Source: DASUAO01 sp046484625
GTDB lineage: Bacteria; Actinomycetota; Acidimicrobiia; IMCC26256; PALSA-555
Direction of reading: 5' to 3'
Length of the DNA stretch: 18,902 nucleotides
Assembly: GCA_046484625.1 (NCBI GenBank)
Contig: JAWOIO010000031.1
Coordinates: forward strand, 1-18,902
Made by a program: the position numbers and the translations under genes. Below are positions 6,268 to 15,202 of this stretch, piece after piece. The notes under the pieces are model-generated. The model was not told the origin of the DNA. It saw only the letters and a list, made by a program, of their open reading frames with translations, and ran no database searches. Every line of letters begins with the position of its first letter. Position 1 is the first letter of the stretch.

Positions 6268-7155
6268 TCAGGACGAGGGGGGGCCGACCGGGCGCAGGAG
6301 CCCCTCCTGCATCACGGTGATCGCGAGCGTGCCGTCGTGGCAGAACACGTGGCCGAGCGCGAGCCCGCGCGCGTTGCTCGCGGACGGGCTCGTCTGGTGG
6401 TAGAGGAGCCACTCGTCGGCCCGGAACGGGCGGTGGAACCACATCGCATGGTCGAGGCTCGCCATCTGGAACTGGCCGTCGTGACCGATCGCGTGCGGGA
6501 GCGTCGCCGTGTCGAGCAACGAGAGATCCGATGCGTAGGCGACGACGCACGCGTGCAGGAGCGGGTCGTCGGGCAACGTGCCGTTCGCGCGGATCCACAC
6601 GTCCTGCGCCGGTGGTCGCGGCGACGGCTCGAGCCAGTGCGGCGCCTCGGTCGGACGTGAGTCGATCGGGCGCTCCCGGCCCAGCCACTCCGCCATGCCC
6701 TCGCTGAAGCGATCGAGGTGCGGCTCCAGCCGCTCCCGGTACGTGGGGAGCGAGTCGGGCTCTGGGACGTCGGGCATCGGCAGGTGGTGGTCGGGACCGG
6801 GCTCGACGATCTGGAACGACGCGGCCAGGTTGAAGATCGCGCGCCCGTGCTGGATCGCGACGACACGACGGGTCGTGAACGACCGGCCGTCGCGGATGCG
6901 GTCCACCTCGTACACGATCGGCACGTTTGGGTCGCCGGGGCGCAGGAAGTACGAGTGCAGCGAGTGGACCGGCCGCTCCCCGTCGACGGTCCGACCGGCG
7001 GCGACGAGCGCCTGCGCCGCGACCTGACCGCCGAACACGCGCTGCTGGTCCTCGTCGGGGCTGACCCCACGGAACAGGTTCACCTCCAGCGGCTCGAGCT
7101 CGAGGAGCAGGAGGAGGTCCGCGAGCGCCCGTCCCGCTTCGATCGCCTCGGTCAT
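6268..7155 (-). CDS. tesB: Acyl-CoA thioesterase II (double hotdog)
   Basis: A 295-residue TesB-type protein that hydrolyses acyl-CoA to free acid and CoA. The first hotdog domain shows FGGQVAAQAL (41-50) and HSLHSYFLRPGDPNVPI, then the strand pair RSFTTRRVVAIQHG. The second hotdog shows FQMASLDHAMWFHRPF with the catalytic Asp235, and AITVMQEGLLRP with Gln283, matching the Asp/Thr/Gln catalytic network of E. coli TesB (the middle residue is a Ser/Thr around 256-258). Length is normal for the family. The ATG overlaps the stop of the phosphofructokinase gene as ATGA, so the two are co-translated. The link between glycolysis and CoA recycling is plausible but not shown. Confidence 0.93.
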   Translation of the reverse strand: MTEAIEAGRALADLLLLLELEPLEVNLFRGVSPDEDQQRVFGGQVAAQALVAAGRTVDGERPVHSLHSYFLRPGDPNVPIVYEVDRIRDGRSFTTRRVVAIQHGRAIFNLAASFQIVEPGPDHHLPMPDVPEPDSLPTYRERLEPHLDRFSEGMAEWLGRERPIDSRPTEAPHWLEPSPRPPAQDVWIRANGTLPDDPLLHACVVAYASDLSLLDTATLPHAIGHDGQFQMASLDHAMWFHRPFRADEWLLYHQTSPSASNARGLALGHVFCHDGTLAITVMQEGLLRPVGPPSS

Positions 7156-8180
7156 CCGAAGAACACCTCTGCCTCGGCGAGGCGCTCGGGCGGGACGGTC
7201 TTGAGGGTGCCCACCGCGTCGGCGAGCGGCACCCTGACCACGTCGGTGCCCTGCAGTGCGACCATCACGTCGCCGTCACCTTCGTGCGCGGCGTCGATCG
7301 CCTCGAGGCCGAACCGCGTGGCGAGGATGCGGTCGAACGCGGTCGGCGTCCCACCCCGCAACAGGTGGCCGAGGACCACGACGCGGGTCTCGAAGCCGGT
7401 CCGGGTCTCGATCTCCGGGCCGAGGAGGTTGGCGATCCCGCCCAGGCGGACGTGGCCGAACTCGTCGACCCCGGCCTCCTGCGTGGCCATCGTCCCGGCG
7501 CGCGGCGCCGCGCCTTCGGCGGCCACGATGATCGACGAGTGCGAGCCCTGCGCCGACCGGTGCCGGAGTCGGTCGCACACCGCGTCGATGTCGAAGGGCT
7601 CCTCGGGAATGAGGATCACGTCGGCGCCTCCGGCGAGCCCCGAGTGCAGCGCGATCCAACCGGCATGGCGACCCATCACCTCGACCACGAGCACCCGGTC
7701 GTGGCTCTCGGCAGTGGTATGCAGCCGGTCGAGCGCGTCGGACGCGATCTGCACCGCGGTGTTGAACCCGAACGTCACGTCGGTGGCCGACAAGTCGTTG
7801 TCGATGGTCTTCGGGACGCCGATGCAACGGACGCCTTCCTCACCGAGCCGATGGGCGACGCCGAGCGTGTCCTCGCCCCCGATCGCGATGAGCGCGTCGA
7901 TACGCTCGGTCTCGAGCGTGGCGAGGACCGCCGCGACGCCGTCGTCGCGTTGGAACGGGTTGGTCCGCGATGTCCCGAGGATCGTCCCTCCCCTCCGGAG
8001 GATCCCACGGGACGACGCGAGGTCGAGCTCGCGCATCTCGCCCTCGATCAGCCCGCGCCAGCCGTGTCCGAACCCGAAGATCTGATGGCCGTACTGGCCG
8101 TTGCCCTTGCGGACGACCGCACGGATCACCGCGTTCAACCCCGGACAGTCGCCACCTCCGGTGAGCATTCCGATACGCAT
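7152..8180 (-). CDS. pfp: 6-phosphofructokinase, predicted PPi-dependent
   Basis: A 342-residue PfkA-superfamily enzyme that phosphorylates fructose 6-phosphate. MRIGMLTGGGDCPGLNAVIR is the donor-site P-loop. IAIGGEDTLG places Asp at position 104, where ATP enzymes have Gly, and GVPKTIDNDL places Lys at 124. This Asp/Lys pair is the established signature of pyrophosphate-dependent PFK, while ATP-type enzymes carry Gly at 104. TIDND contains the catalytic Asp127. VEVMGRHAGWIA and IIVAAEGA complete the sugar-phosphate site. ATG at 8180 has a GAGGAG-type Shine-Dalgarno six to ten bases upstream, unlike the leaderless genes around it. The gene is coupled to tesB. PPi use would make the step reversible and spare ATP. 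Confidence 0.92.
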   Translation of the reverse strand: MRIGMLTGGGDCPGLNAVIRAVVRKGNGQYGHQIFGFGHGWRGLIEGEMRELDLASSRGILRRGGTILGTSRTNPFQRDDGVAAVLATLETERIDALIAIGGEDTLGVAHRLGEEGVRCIGVPKTIDNDLSATDVTFGFNTAVQIASDALDRLHTTAESHDRVLVVEVMGRHAGWIALHSGLAGGADVILIPEEPFDIDAVCDRLRHRSAQGSHSSIIVAAEGAAPRAGTMATQEAGVDEFGHVRLGGIANLLGPEIETRTGFETRVVVLGHLLRGGTPTAFDRILATRFGLEAIDAAHEGDGDVMVALQGTDVVRVPLADAVGTLKTVPPERLAEAEVFFG

Positions 8181-8215
8181 GCCGCTCCTCTGCTCGCGTG
8201 CCTGGTTCGCCTCCA

Positions 8216-8226
8216 GCGAGTCTCGC
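8216..8226. promoter_or_regulatory. Short inverted repeat in the pfp/PH-protein divergent gap
   Basis: GCGAG-T-CTCGC, a perfect 5-bp inverted repeat with one central base, lies in the 75-bp divergent region about 36 bases before the pfp start. It could be an operator; chance is quite possible. Confidence 0.25.
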
Positions 8227-8243
8227 AGGCGCGGCACGCCCGG

Positions 8244-8249
8244 TATCCT
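8244..8249 (+). promoter_or_regulatory. Putative -10 box for the PH-protein/glpK unit (leaderless)
   Basis: TATCCT on the plus strand, exactly six bases before the GTG at 8256. No Shine-Dalgarno intervenes. Confidence 0.6.
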
Positions 8250-8255
8250 CGAAGC

Positions 8256-8738
8256 GTGCCGAACCCCGGTCACCGACTCACCGAACGGATCAGCAAGCTG
8301 GCGACCCCGGCACTGGGAACCGGCGAGGAGATCGCGGCCTCCGGTCGCTGCTGGGCCACGCGTCAGCGGCTCGGTGTCCCGCTCCTGTTCCTCGCCCGGC
8401 GCCAGTACCTGCTCGTGCTCACCAACCGCCGCGTGCTCGTGTTCGAGGGCCGCGGCCGCGCCGCGGGGTCGATCTCGCTCGGCAAGCGCTTCGAGACCCT
8501 CGAGCTCGTCCGGGCTCGCACCCGCCGACTCCTCTCCCAGGTCACGGTGAGCGGCGCCGGCGACGTCCCCCTCGTCTTCGAGTTCCGGCCCCGGCACCGC
8601 GCGCTCGGCGCGGCGCTGGTTCGTGCCCTCGACCGGTCGGCGACAGCCGGGGCCACGCCGGCAGTCCCCGCCACCCCTGCTGCGGTCGCGACGACCGACG
8701 TCCCGGCCCCCACCGAGGCGTTCTGGGACAGCCGCTGA
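8256..8738 (+). CDS. Bacterial PH-like domain protein
   Basis: A 160-residue protein without signal peptide or clear membrane helix. The central part, LLVLTNRRVLVFEGRGR followed by LGKRFETLELVRAR and VPLVFEFRPRHRALGAALVRAL, has the strand pattern and closing helix of bacterial PH-like domains that sense membrane or protein surfaces. The last 35 residues are Ala/Pro/Thr-rich and probably disordered, ending TEAFWDSR. I start at the GTG at 8256 because a TATCCT box lies six bases before it and the frame upstream is antisense to pfp. Its stop is three bases before the glycerol kinase ATG, so the two are co-transcribed. A regulatory or scaffolding role towards glycerol kinase is speculative. Confidence 0.72.
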   Translation: MPNPGHRLTERISKLATPALGTGEEIAASGRCWATRQRLGVPLLFLARRQYLLVLTNRRVLVFEGRGRAAGSISLGKRFETLELVRARTRRLLSQVTVSGAGDVPLVFEFRPRHRALGAALVRALDRSATAGATPAVPATPAAVATTDVPAPTEAFWDSR

Positions 8739-8741
8739 CGC

Positions 8742-10232
<1,491 letters not shown>

Positions 10233-10247
10233 GCGGACCTGTTGCGC

Positions 10248-10268
10248 GCCTGCCGCAGCGGGTCAGGC
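10248..10268. terminator. Possible bidirectional hairpin between glpK and plsC
   Basis: GCCTGCCGC and GCGG-GT-CAGGC form an imperfect GC-rich inverted repeat across the 30-bp convergent gap and the acyltransferase stop (10263-10265). It has a two-base bulge and no U-tract, so it is a weak candidate. Confidence 0.28.
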
Positions 10269-10985
10269 GACGCGGGTGACCGGACGGGACTCGAACGTCG
10301 GGAGTCGGACCGGCTCCACCGGCAGATCCTCCGCCTGCTTCGTGGCGTAGACGTCCTCGTACTCGTAGCAACCGCAGAGCTGCACGATCTCGAACATCAC
10401 CTCGTCGGTCAGACGCCGGAGCGCCATGCGGTCGTCGGTGGCCGCGAACCGCTCCGGCAAGACAGGTGCCCCGATCCGGATCGTGATCGTGCGGAAGGGT
10501 CGCGGGAGCCTCTTGTCGGTCGGCTGGCACTCGTCGGTCCCGACCAGGCCCACAGGCACGATCGGCGCCCCGGTGCGGAGCGCGAGCCGGGCCACGCCGG
10601 TGTGCCCACGATGGGTCTTGCCCGAGCGCGTCCGGGTGCCCTCGGGATAGATCCCGAAGACGCCACCCTGCTCCAGGACCTCGGTCGCGGCATCGAGGGC
10701 CCGCTGGCTGGCGCTCCCACCTTCTCGTCGGATCGGGATCTGCCCGACGCCGCGGAAGAACCAGCGGGTCCGGGCCTTGTCGAAGTACTCGGCCTTGGCC
10801 ACGAACGTCATCCGACGCTTCCCGATGAGCAGCGGGAGGAAGATCGAGTCGAGGAACGACCGGTGGTTCGCGGCGATGATCACCGGGCCGCGCTTCGGCA
10901 GGTGCTCGCGGCCCTCCACCTTGATCCGGTACGCGACCCTGAGCACCGGCGTGAGCGCGCCCTTGACCATCCAGTAGAGCATCAC
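10263..10985 (-). CDS. plsC: 1-acyl-sn-glycerol-3-phosphate acyltransferase family protein
   Basis: A 240-residue PlsC-type acyltransferase that transfers an acyl chain to lysophosphatidate at the inner face of the membrane. Motif I is IAANHRSFLDSIFLP (His41, Asp46, the HX4D catalytic pair). Motif II region is GVGQIPIRREGG, motif III is FGIYPEGTRTRSG (EGTR at 115-118), and motif IV is GAPIVPVGLVG. The hydrophobic N-terminus (MMLYWMVKGALTPVLRVAY) probably associates with the membrane. The C-terminus contains CGCYEYEDVYATK, which is not part of the core. Two adjacent starts, GTG at 10985 and ATG at 10982, are both possible; a TAGTCT box is five bases before the first. Other lysolipid or menaquinol-linked acyl acceptors cannot be excluded. 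Confidence 0.9.
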   Translation of the reverse strand: MMLYWMVKGALTPVLRVAYRIKVEGREHLPKRGPVIIAANHRSFLDSIFLPLLIGKRRMTFVAKAEYFDKARTRWFFRGVGQIPIRREGGSASQRALDAATEVLEQGGVFGIYPEGTRTRSGKTHRGHTGVARLALRTGAPIVPVGLVGTDECQPTDKRLPRPFRTITIRIGAPVLPERFAATDDRMALRRLTDEVMFEIVQLCGCYEYEDVYATKQAEDLPVEPVRLPTFESRPVTRVA

Positions 10986-10990
10986 GGCTC

Positions 10991-10996
10991 AGACTA
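10991..10996 (-). promoter_or_regulatory. Putative -10 box for plsC
   Basis: TAGTCT on the minus strand, five bases before GTG 10985 and eight before ATG 10982, in the 54-bp gap after the aminotransferase gene. Confidence 0.45.
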
Positions 10997-11039
10997 CGAC
11001 GGCCCGCCCCGGGTTACGAGGGCTGATGCTCGACACCCC

Positions 11040-12215
11040 TCACCCGAGCTTGGTGAGCGCCCGCTTGAGGTTGAGGGTGGCCTGGCCGATGCGCTGCTCG
11101 TTCTCGACGAGCGCGAACCGCACGAATCCCTCGCCCCCCGGGCCGAAGCCGACGCCGGGCGAGGCCGCGACGCGCGCCTCGCGCACGAGCAGCTTCGCGA
11201 ACTCCAGGCTGCCGAGCTCCTCGTAGGGCTCGGGGATCGGTGCCCACACGAACATCGTCCCCTGAGGGGCTTCGACCTCCCATCCGGCGCGGGCCAGGCC
11301 GCCGATCAGCGCGTCACGGCGACGCTTGTAGACGGCGTTGACCTCGAGCGGAAAGTCGGGCGTCTCGTTCATCGCGACCGTGGCGGCGATCTGGATCGGC
11401 TGGAACGTCCCGTAGTCGAGGTAGCTCTTGAGCTTGGCGAGCGCCGCGACCACCTCGGCGTTGCCGAGCAGGAAGCCGACCCGCCATCCAGCCATCGAGA
11501 AGGACTTCGTCAAGGTGTAGAGCTCGACCGCGACCTCGTCGGCGCCGGGGACCTGCAGGATCGACGGTGGGTCGTAGCCGTCGAAGCCGAGGTCGGCATA
11601 CGCGAAGTCGTGGACGAGGAACACGTCGTGCTCGCGGGCGAAGTCGATGATCCGCTGCATGAATGCGAGGTCGACGCACGCCGTCGTGGGGTTGTGCGGG
11701 AAGGAGAGCACGATGACCTTCGGGCGGGGCCAGGAGTCCTCCCAGGACTCGAGCAGGTTGTCGAAGAAGTCCTGCTCCGGACCGAGGCGCACGTGGCGGA
11801 TCTCGGCGCCGGCGAAGAGCGGGCCCCAGATGTGGATGGGGTACGAGGGGCTCGGCACCATCGCAGCGTCGCCGGGGCCGAGCAGCACCCACATGAGGTG
11901 CGAGAACCCCTCCTTGGCGCCGATCGTCGTGCAGGCCTGGGTCTCGGGGTCGAGCTCGACGCCGAAGCGGCGGCGGTACAGATCGGTGATCGCGAGCCGG
12001 AGCTTCGGGATTCCCCGGCTCGAGGAGTAGCGGTGGTTACGGGGATTGCGCACCGCATCGCACAGCTTGTCGACGGCGAGGTCCGACGGCGGGAGATCCG
12101 GGTTGCCGAACCCGAGGTCGATCACGTCGACGCCCGAACGACGCGCCTCGAGCTTCAGCCCGTCGATCGTGGCGAGCACGTACGGCGGGAGTGCGTTGAT
12201 CCGGCGGAAGTCCAT
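11040..12215 (-). CDS. alaC: Class I/II aminotransferase, AlaC-like (glutamate-pyruvate type)
   Basis: A 391-residue fold-type I PLP aminotransferase. MDFRRINALPPYVLATID and DVIDLGFGNPDLP are the opening motifs of AlaC-like enzymes. RYSSSRGIPKLRLAI, GAKEGFSHLMW, PHNPTT (Asn175), VHDFAYADLGFDGY (Asp203, Tyr206) and TLTKSFSMAGWRVGF (Schiff-base Lys237) form the cofactor pocket. The closing RFALVENEQRIGQA contains the carboxylate-binding Arg. It probably moves the amino group between alanine or a related amino acid and 2-oxoglutarate. An LL-diaminopimelate aminotransferase-like role is the main alternative. ATG at 12215 has TACCGT eight bases upstream, so the mRNA may have a leader of one or two bases. 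Divergent from the HAD gene. Confidence 0.9.
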   Translation of the reverse strand: MDFRRINALPPYVLATIDGLKLEARRSGVDVIDLGFGNPDLPPSDLAVDKLCDAVRNPRNHRYSSSRGIPKLRLAITDLYRRRFGVELDPETQACTTIGAKEGFSHLMWVLLGPGDAAMVPSPSYPIHIWGPLFAGAEIRHVRLGPEQDFFDNLLESWEDSWPRPKVIVLSFPHNPTTACVDLAFMQRIIDFAREHDVFLVHDFAYADLGFDGYDPPSILQVPGADEVAVELYTLTKSFSMAGWRVGFLLGNAEVVAALAKLKSYLDYGTFQPIQIAATVAMNETPDFPLEVNAVYKRRRDALIGGLARAGWEVEAPQGTMFVWAPIPEPYEELGSLEFAKLLVREARVAASPGVGFGPGGEGFVRFALVENEQRIGQATLNLKRALTKLG

Positions 12216-12223
12216 CGCCGGTC

Positions 12224-12229
12224 ACGGTA
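12224..12229 (-). promoter_or_regulatory. Putative -10 box for alaC
   Basis: TACCGT on the minus strand, eight bases before the ATG at 12215. It matches TANNNT and lies inside a GGTACC palindrome in the 95-bp divergent gap. Confidence 0.4.
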
Positions 12230-12294
12230 CCAGCGGCCTTCGCGCCCACCTGTCGCACTCGATGCGCAGGATCGGACGCCGACCCCGCAGTCGC

Positions 12295-12300
12295 TACGCT
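12295..12300 (+). promoter_or_regulatory. Putative -10 box for the HAD hydrolase gene
   Basis: TACGCT on the plus strand, ten bases before the ATG at 12311; the leader would be only about three or four bases and has no Shine-Dalgarno. Confidence 0.4.
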
Positions 12301-12310
12301 CGGGTGCCTC

Positions 12311-13054
12311 ATGCTCGACGTCGACGCCGTCCTCCTCGACCTCGGCGGAGTCTTCTACCTCCCCGATCATGAGCGGATGCGCGGGGCGCTGCGCCGCCTC
12401 GGCATCGAGATCGCCCCCGACGACCTCGACCGCGCCCACTACGAGGGCGTCGCCGCGTTGCGGGCTCCGAAGGGGCCATCGGATCCCCGGCTCGACCACC
12501 ACGGCGACGGCACATCGGTCTGGCACGCGTACAACCGCGCGTACGCGAGCGTCTGCGGTGTCCCCGACGACGCTCTCGACGAGGCCACCGGCGTCCTGCT
12601 CGCCGAGTTCGGTCTCGGCGACGTCTGGACCCGCATGATCCCCGGCGCACACGCAGCCCTCGTCGAGCTGGCCGAGCTCGGCGTCGCGCTCGCGGTCGTC
12701 TCCAACGCCGACGGCACGGTCGAGCGTCAGCTGCACGAGGACGGCATCTGCCAGGTCGGCCCGGGTCCGGGCGTCGACGTCCGGATCGTGCTCGACTCCG
12801 GCGTCGTCGGGATCTCGAAGCCGGATCCGCGGATCTTCGAGCTCGCCCTCGACGCGCTCCAGGTCGCGCCGGAGCGGACGATCCATGTCGGCGACACCCC
12901 TGCCGCCGACGTGGAGGGTGCACTCGCGGCCGGAATCCGGCCGGTGCTCATCGATCCCTACGAGCTACACCCCGATGCGTCGTGCGACCGCGCCCGATCG
13001 CTCGCGGAAGTAGCAGCCCGCCTGCGCGACGCAGCGCGAGTCCGGGGCCGCTAG
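12311..13054 (+). CDS. HAD-superfamily hydrolase
   Basis: A 247-residue haloacid dehalogenase-like hydrolase. Motif I is VLLDLGGVFYLPD, with nucleophile Asp10. The usual second Asp two residues on is Gly12, the DLGGV variant also seen in YihX-like and epoxide-hydrolase N-domain members. A helical cap covers about residues 18-105. Motif II is AVVSNADG (Ser131), motif III SKPDPRIF (Lys170), and motif IV HVGDTPAADVEGA (Asp195, Asp200), followed by AGIRPVLIDP. Substrate is probably a small phosphate ester or halo-acid; it cannot be named. Its TAG stop shares the palindromic CTAG (13051-13054) with the stop of the convergent luciferase-like gene. Confidence 0.88.
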   Translation: MLDVDAVLLDLGGVFYLPDHERMRGALRRLGIEIAPDDLDRAHYEGVAALRAPKGPSDPRLDHHGDGTSVWHAYNRAYASVCGVPDDALDEATGVLLAEFGLGDVWTRMIPGAHAALVELAELGVALAVVSNADGTVERQLHEDGICQVGPGPGVDVRIVLDSGVVGISKPDPRIFELALDALQVAPERTIHVGDTPAADVEGALAAGIRPVLIDPYELHPDASCDRARSLAEVAARLRDAARVRGR

Positions 13055-13875
13055 GACGTCGGGTCCGTCGGGAGTAGCGGCCGCACTTCCCGACCCAGAC
13101 GACGCGCGTTCTCCGGGTCGCTCGCGTCGACGGGCGCGACGATCACCCAGTCGGCACCTGCGGCGGCGAACGTCGCGAGGTGGTCGGCGATCGTGGCCGG
13201 CCCGCCGACCAACGCGAACGAAGGCGCTCCGAGCCGAGCGGCCTTCGCCGCCGCGGCGTCGTCGTCGGTGTCGAGGACCACGAGTCCTCCCCATGAGCAC
13301 TCGCATGGCGACCGCCGCGCGGCGGCACGCACCTCGGCGACGTGCGCGGCGAACGCGTCCGGCTGGCCGCCCCACCGGTTCCAGCCGTCAGCCGTCTCCG
13401 CCGCGATCCGACGGACCTCCTCCAGCCCTCCCCCGACCCACACCGTCGCGCCGCGGTCGCGCACCGCCGCGACCGTGTCGGCCAGGACCGCGAGGCGGTC
13501 CTCGACGGTTCCGAACCCGAGACCGAACGTCTCGTTCTCCTCCTTGCTCTCGCTGTCGCCGGCCCCGATGCCGGCGATCACGCGACCCGGCGCGAGCGAT
13601 GCGACGGTGCCGATCGCCGCGGCCAGGGACGCCGGCGGGCGCAGCGATGCTCGCAGCACCAAGGTGCCGACGCAGATCTGGTGGGTCGCGGCGGCCACCG
13701 CCCCCAACAGCGAGATTCCCTCGAGGGCAGGGCGTCGCTCCCCCGCTGCGTTCCGACGGAAGAGGTGGTCGTAGACGAAGACGCCGTCGACACCGGACTC
13801 CTCGGCCACGCGTGCGACGGTGAGCGGCACCGCCGGGTCGTCCACGAACGACGGGAGTGTGATCCCGACCTTCAT
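13051..13875 (-). CDS. Luciferase-like monooxygenase family, probably F420-dependent oxidoreductase
   Basis: A 274-residue TIM-barrel protein. MKVGITLPSFVDD at the start, GVDGVFVYDHLFRR, ICVGTLVLRASLRPPASLAAAIGTVASLAPGRV (read as separate strands) and GIGAGDSESKEENETFG match the bacterial luciferase-like family, whose actinobacterial members mostly use coenzyme F420. VWVGGG and ADGWNRWGG are later family landmarks. The protein is somewhat shorter than typical members (about 300). The substrate is unknown. ATG at 13875 is favoured over the in-frame GTG at 13881 because GAAGGAG lies at ideal distance before it. This Shine-Dalgarno and start are part of a 14-bp tandem duplication (13870-13897). 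Last gene of the SRPBCC-acidic protein-ROK group. Confidence 0.85.
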   Translation of the reverse strand: MKVGITLPSFVDDPAVPLTVARVAEESGVDGVFVYDHLFRRNAAGERRPALEGISLLGAVAAATHQICVGTLVLRASLRPPASLAAAIGTVASLAPGRVIAGIGAGDSESKEENETFGLGFGTVEDRLAVLADTVAAVRDRGATVWVGGGLEEVRRIAAETADGWNRWGGQPDAFAAHVAEVRAAARRSPCECSWGGLVVLDTDDDAAAAKAARLGAPSFALVGGPATIADHLATFAAAGADWVIVAPVDASDPENARRLGREVRPLLPTDPTS

Positions 13876-13897
13876 CGCCACTCCTTCATCGCCACTC
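13870..13897 (-). repeat. 14-bp tandem duplication containing Shine-Dalgarno and start codon
   Basis: On the minus strand the unit GAGTGGCGATGAAG occurs twice in direct succession. The downstream copy supplies the ATG of the luciferase-like gene, and the upstream copy plus the junction supplies GAAGGAG. The upstream copy also creates a five-codon ORF, MKEWR, from ATG at 13889, whose TGA overlaps the real ATG as ATGA. Confidence 0.85.
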
Positions 13898-13898
13898 G

Positions 13899-14846
13899 CT
13901 ATCTGGCGAGTGCGGCGGCGCCGACGAGACCCGCGGCATCGCCCAACGCCGCCGCGACGACCGGCACCCGGGGACGCTGCTCGGCGCCCTCCAGCTGGCC
14001 GTCGAACACACGCCGGACCGGCCCGAGCAGCACCTCGCCCAGCGCGACGAGCCCGCCCGACACAACGACGATCTCCGGGTCGAACACGTTCGCCAACCCC
14101 GCGAACCCGAGCGCGACGTCGTGGGCGTACTCCTCGAGCAGCGCAAGGCCGTCGAGCTCCCCGGCGACCGCGCTCTCGGCTGCGTGCTCAGACCGCACCG
14201 CGTCGGCGTCGCCACCCGCCCGGGCGAGGACGTTCGGTGCCGAGCCGGTCGCAGCCGCGTCGCGTGCGCGGCGGCCGAGACCGGTCCCCGACGCGAACGC
14301 CTCCCAGTGCCCGACCTGGCCACACGCACACATGGGACCGTCGGGGTCGAGCTGCCAGTGGCCGACCTCACCTGCGAAGCCGTGCGCGCCTCGCAGCAGG
14401 CGTCCGTCGCTGATGATGCCGCCTCCGACGCCGGTGCCGAGGGTGAACACGAGGGCGTGGTCGTACCCGCGGGCCGCACCGTGGCGCGCCTCGCCCCAGG
14501 CCGCCGCGTTCGCGTCGTTGTCCACGACCACGGGGATGCCCAGTCGGTCCGTCAGCATCGCTCGGAGCGGCACGCCGTTGTACTGCGGGAGGTTGGGGGC
14601 ATAGTGCAGCACGCCGTCGCGGTCGACGAGCCCGGCGATCCCCACCCCGATCGCACTGATCTCGCGACCCGTCGCGGCCCTGAGGTCCTCGAGATGCGTG
14701 GCGATGGCGGCGAGCAGTGCATCAGTGGACTCCGGTGACGACACCCGGCGATCCTCGAGGACGTCCCCGTCACCGTCGACAGCCCCGATCCGCAGGTTGG
14801 TCCCACCGACGTCCACGCCGGCAGTGCAGGTGACCGGAGGCGTCAC
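13899..14846 (-). CDS. glk: ROK-family sugar kinase, probable glucokinase
   Basis: A 315-residue ROK kinase, likely making glucose 6-phosphate from glucose and ATP or polyphosphate. The N-terminal phosphate loop is AGVDVGGTNLRIGAVD. VVDNDANAAAWGEA has the catalytic base Asp111, and VFTLGTGVGGGII is the second nucleotide loop. The ROK zinc motif reads GHW (His163) then CACGQVGHWEAFASG, with Cys173 and Cys175 present, but the third Cys of the canonical CxCGxxGCxE motif is His180; Glu182 is kept. GTG at 14846 overlaps the stop of the preceding acidic gene as GTGA. Fructokinase or N-acetylmannosamine kinase specificity is possible, but the GHWEAFASG region and gene context resemble actinobacterial glucokinases. 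Confidence 0.9.
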   Translation of the reverse strand: MTPPVTCTAGVDVGGTNLRIGAVDGDGDVLEDRRVSSPESTDALLAAIATHLEDLRAATGREISAIGVGIAGLVDRDGVLHYAPNLPQYNGVPLRAMLTDRLGIPVVVDNDANAAAWGEARHGAARGYDHALVFTLGTGVGGGIISDGRLLRGAHGFAGEVGHWQLDPDGPMCACGQVGHWEAFASGTGLGRRARDAAATGSAPNVLARAGGDADAVRSEHAAESAVAGELDGLALLEEYAHDVALGFAGLANVFDPEIVVVSGGLVALGEVLLGPVRRVFDGQLEGAEQRPRVPVVAAALGDAAGLVGAAALAR

Positions 14847-15202
14847 TCGGCGATGTCGAGGTGGCGAACCGAGGCCTGCGCACCGGCGGCGCCGGGATCG
14901 GCATCGGCACCGGCAGCGGGCGCGGGCGCATCGGCTTGGAGGCGTTGCTGCTCCTGCACGGCGCGGTCGGCGGCATCCACGATCACCTGCACGGCGAGCA
15001 GCAGCTCCTGCGCGGCCCGGACGACGTGCTCGGCGACCTCCGGCCCGGCCTCGAGCAGCGCCCCGACGAGTGACTCGACCGGGGTCGGAGGCGGGAGTCC
15101 CGGCCCCTCGTCGCCTGGCAGGTCGTCGCCAGGCTCGTCGTCGCCGGGTGCATCGGCAGCGGCGGCGGGCTCGGGCTCCGGCACGTGCGCGGGCTCACTC
15201 AT
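14843..15202 (-). CDS. Small acidic protein, DUF5304-like by position
   Basis: A 119-residue protein. The first 45 residues are Pro/Glu/Asp/Ala-rich and low in complexity (repeated GDDEPGDD-like blocks). A predicted amphipathic helix follows (VESLVGALLEAG, then EVAEHVVRAAQELLLAV, then DRAVQEQQRLQ), an Ala/Gly/Pro linker, and the tail VRHLDIAE. It overlaps both neighbours by four bases (ATGA with the SRPBCC gene, GTGA with the ROK gene), so it is a fixed part of this operon. In streptomycetes, as I recall, a DUF5304 protein with a similar helix and a short acidic tail sits between an SRPBCC gene and a glucokinase gene. I infer a positional counterpart, without being able to show sequence homology. 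Confidence 0.7.
   Translation of the reverse strand: MSEPAHVPEPEPAAAADAPGDDEPGDDLPGDEGPGLPPPTPVESLVGALLEAGPEVAEHVVRAAQELLLAVQVIVDAADRAVQEQQRLQADAPAPAAGADADPGAAGAQASVRHLDIAE

Noticed and set aside
5107..6660. Plus-strand open frame of over 500 codons
   Set aside because: Antisense to threonine aldolase and tesB; no recognisable domain.
10242..12638. Long plus-strand open frame of nearly 800 codons
   Set aside because: It is antisense to the acyltransferase and aminotransferase genes, which have full family motifs; its translation is charged, low-complexity shadow sequence typical of GC-rich DNA.
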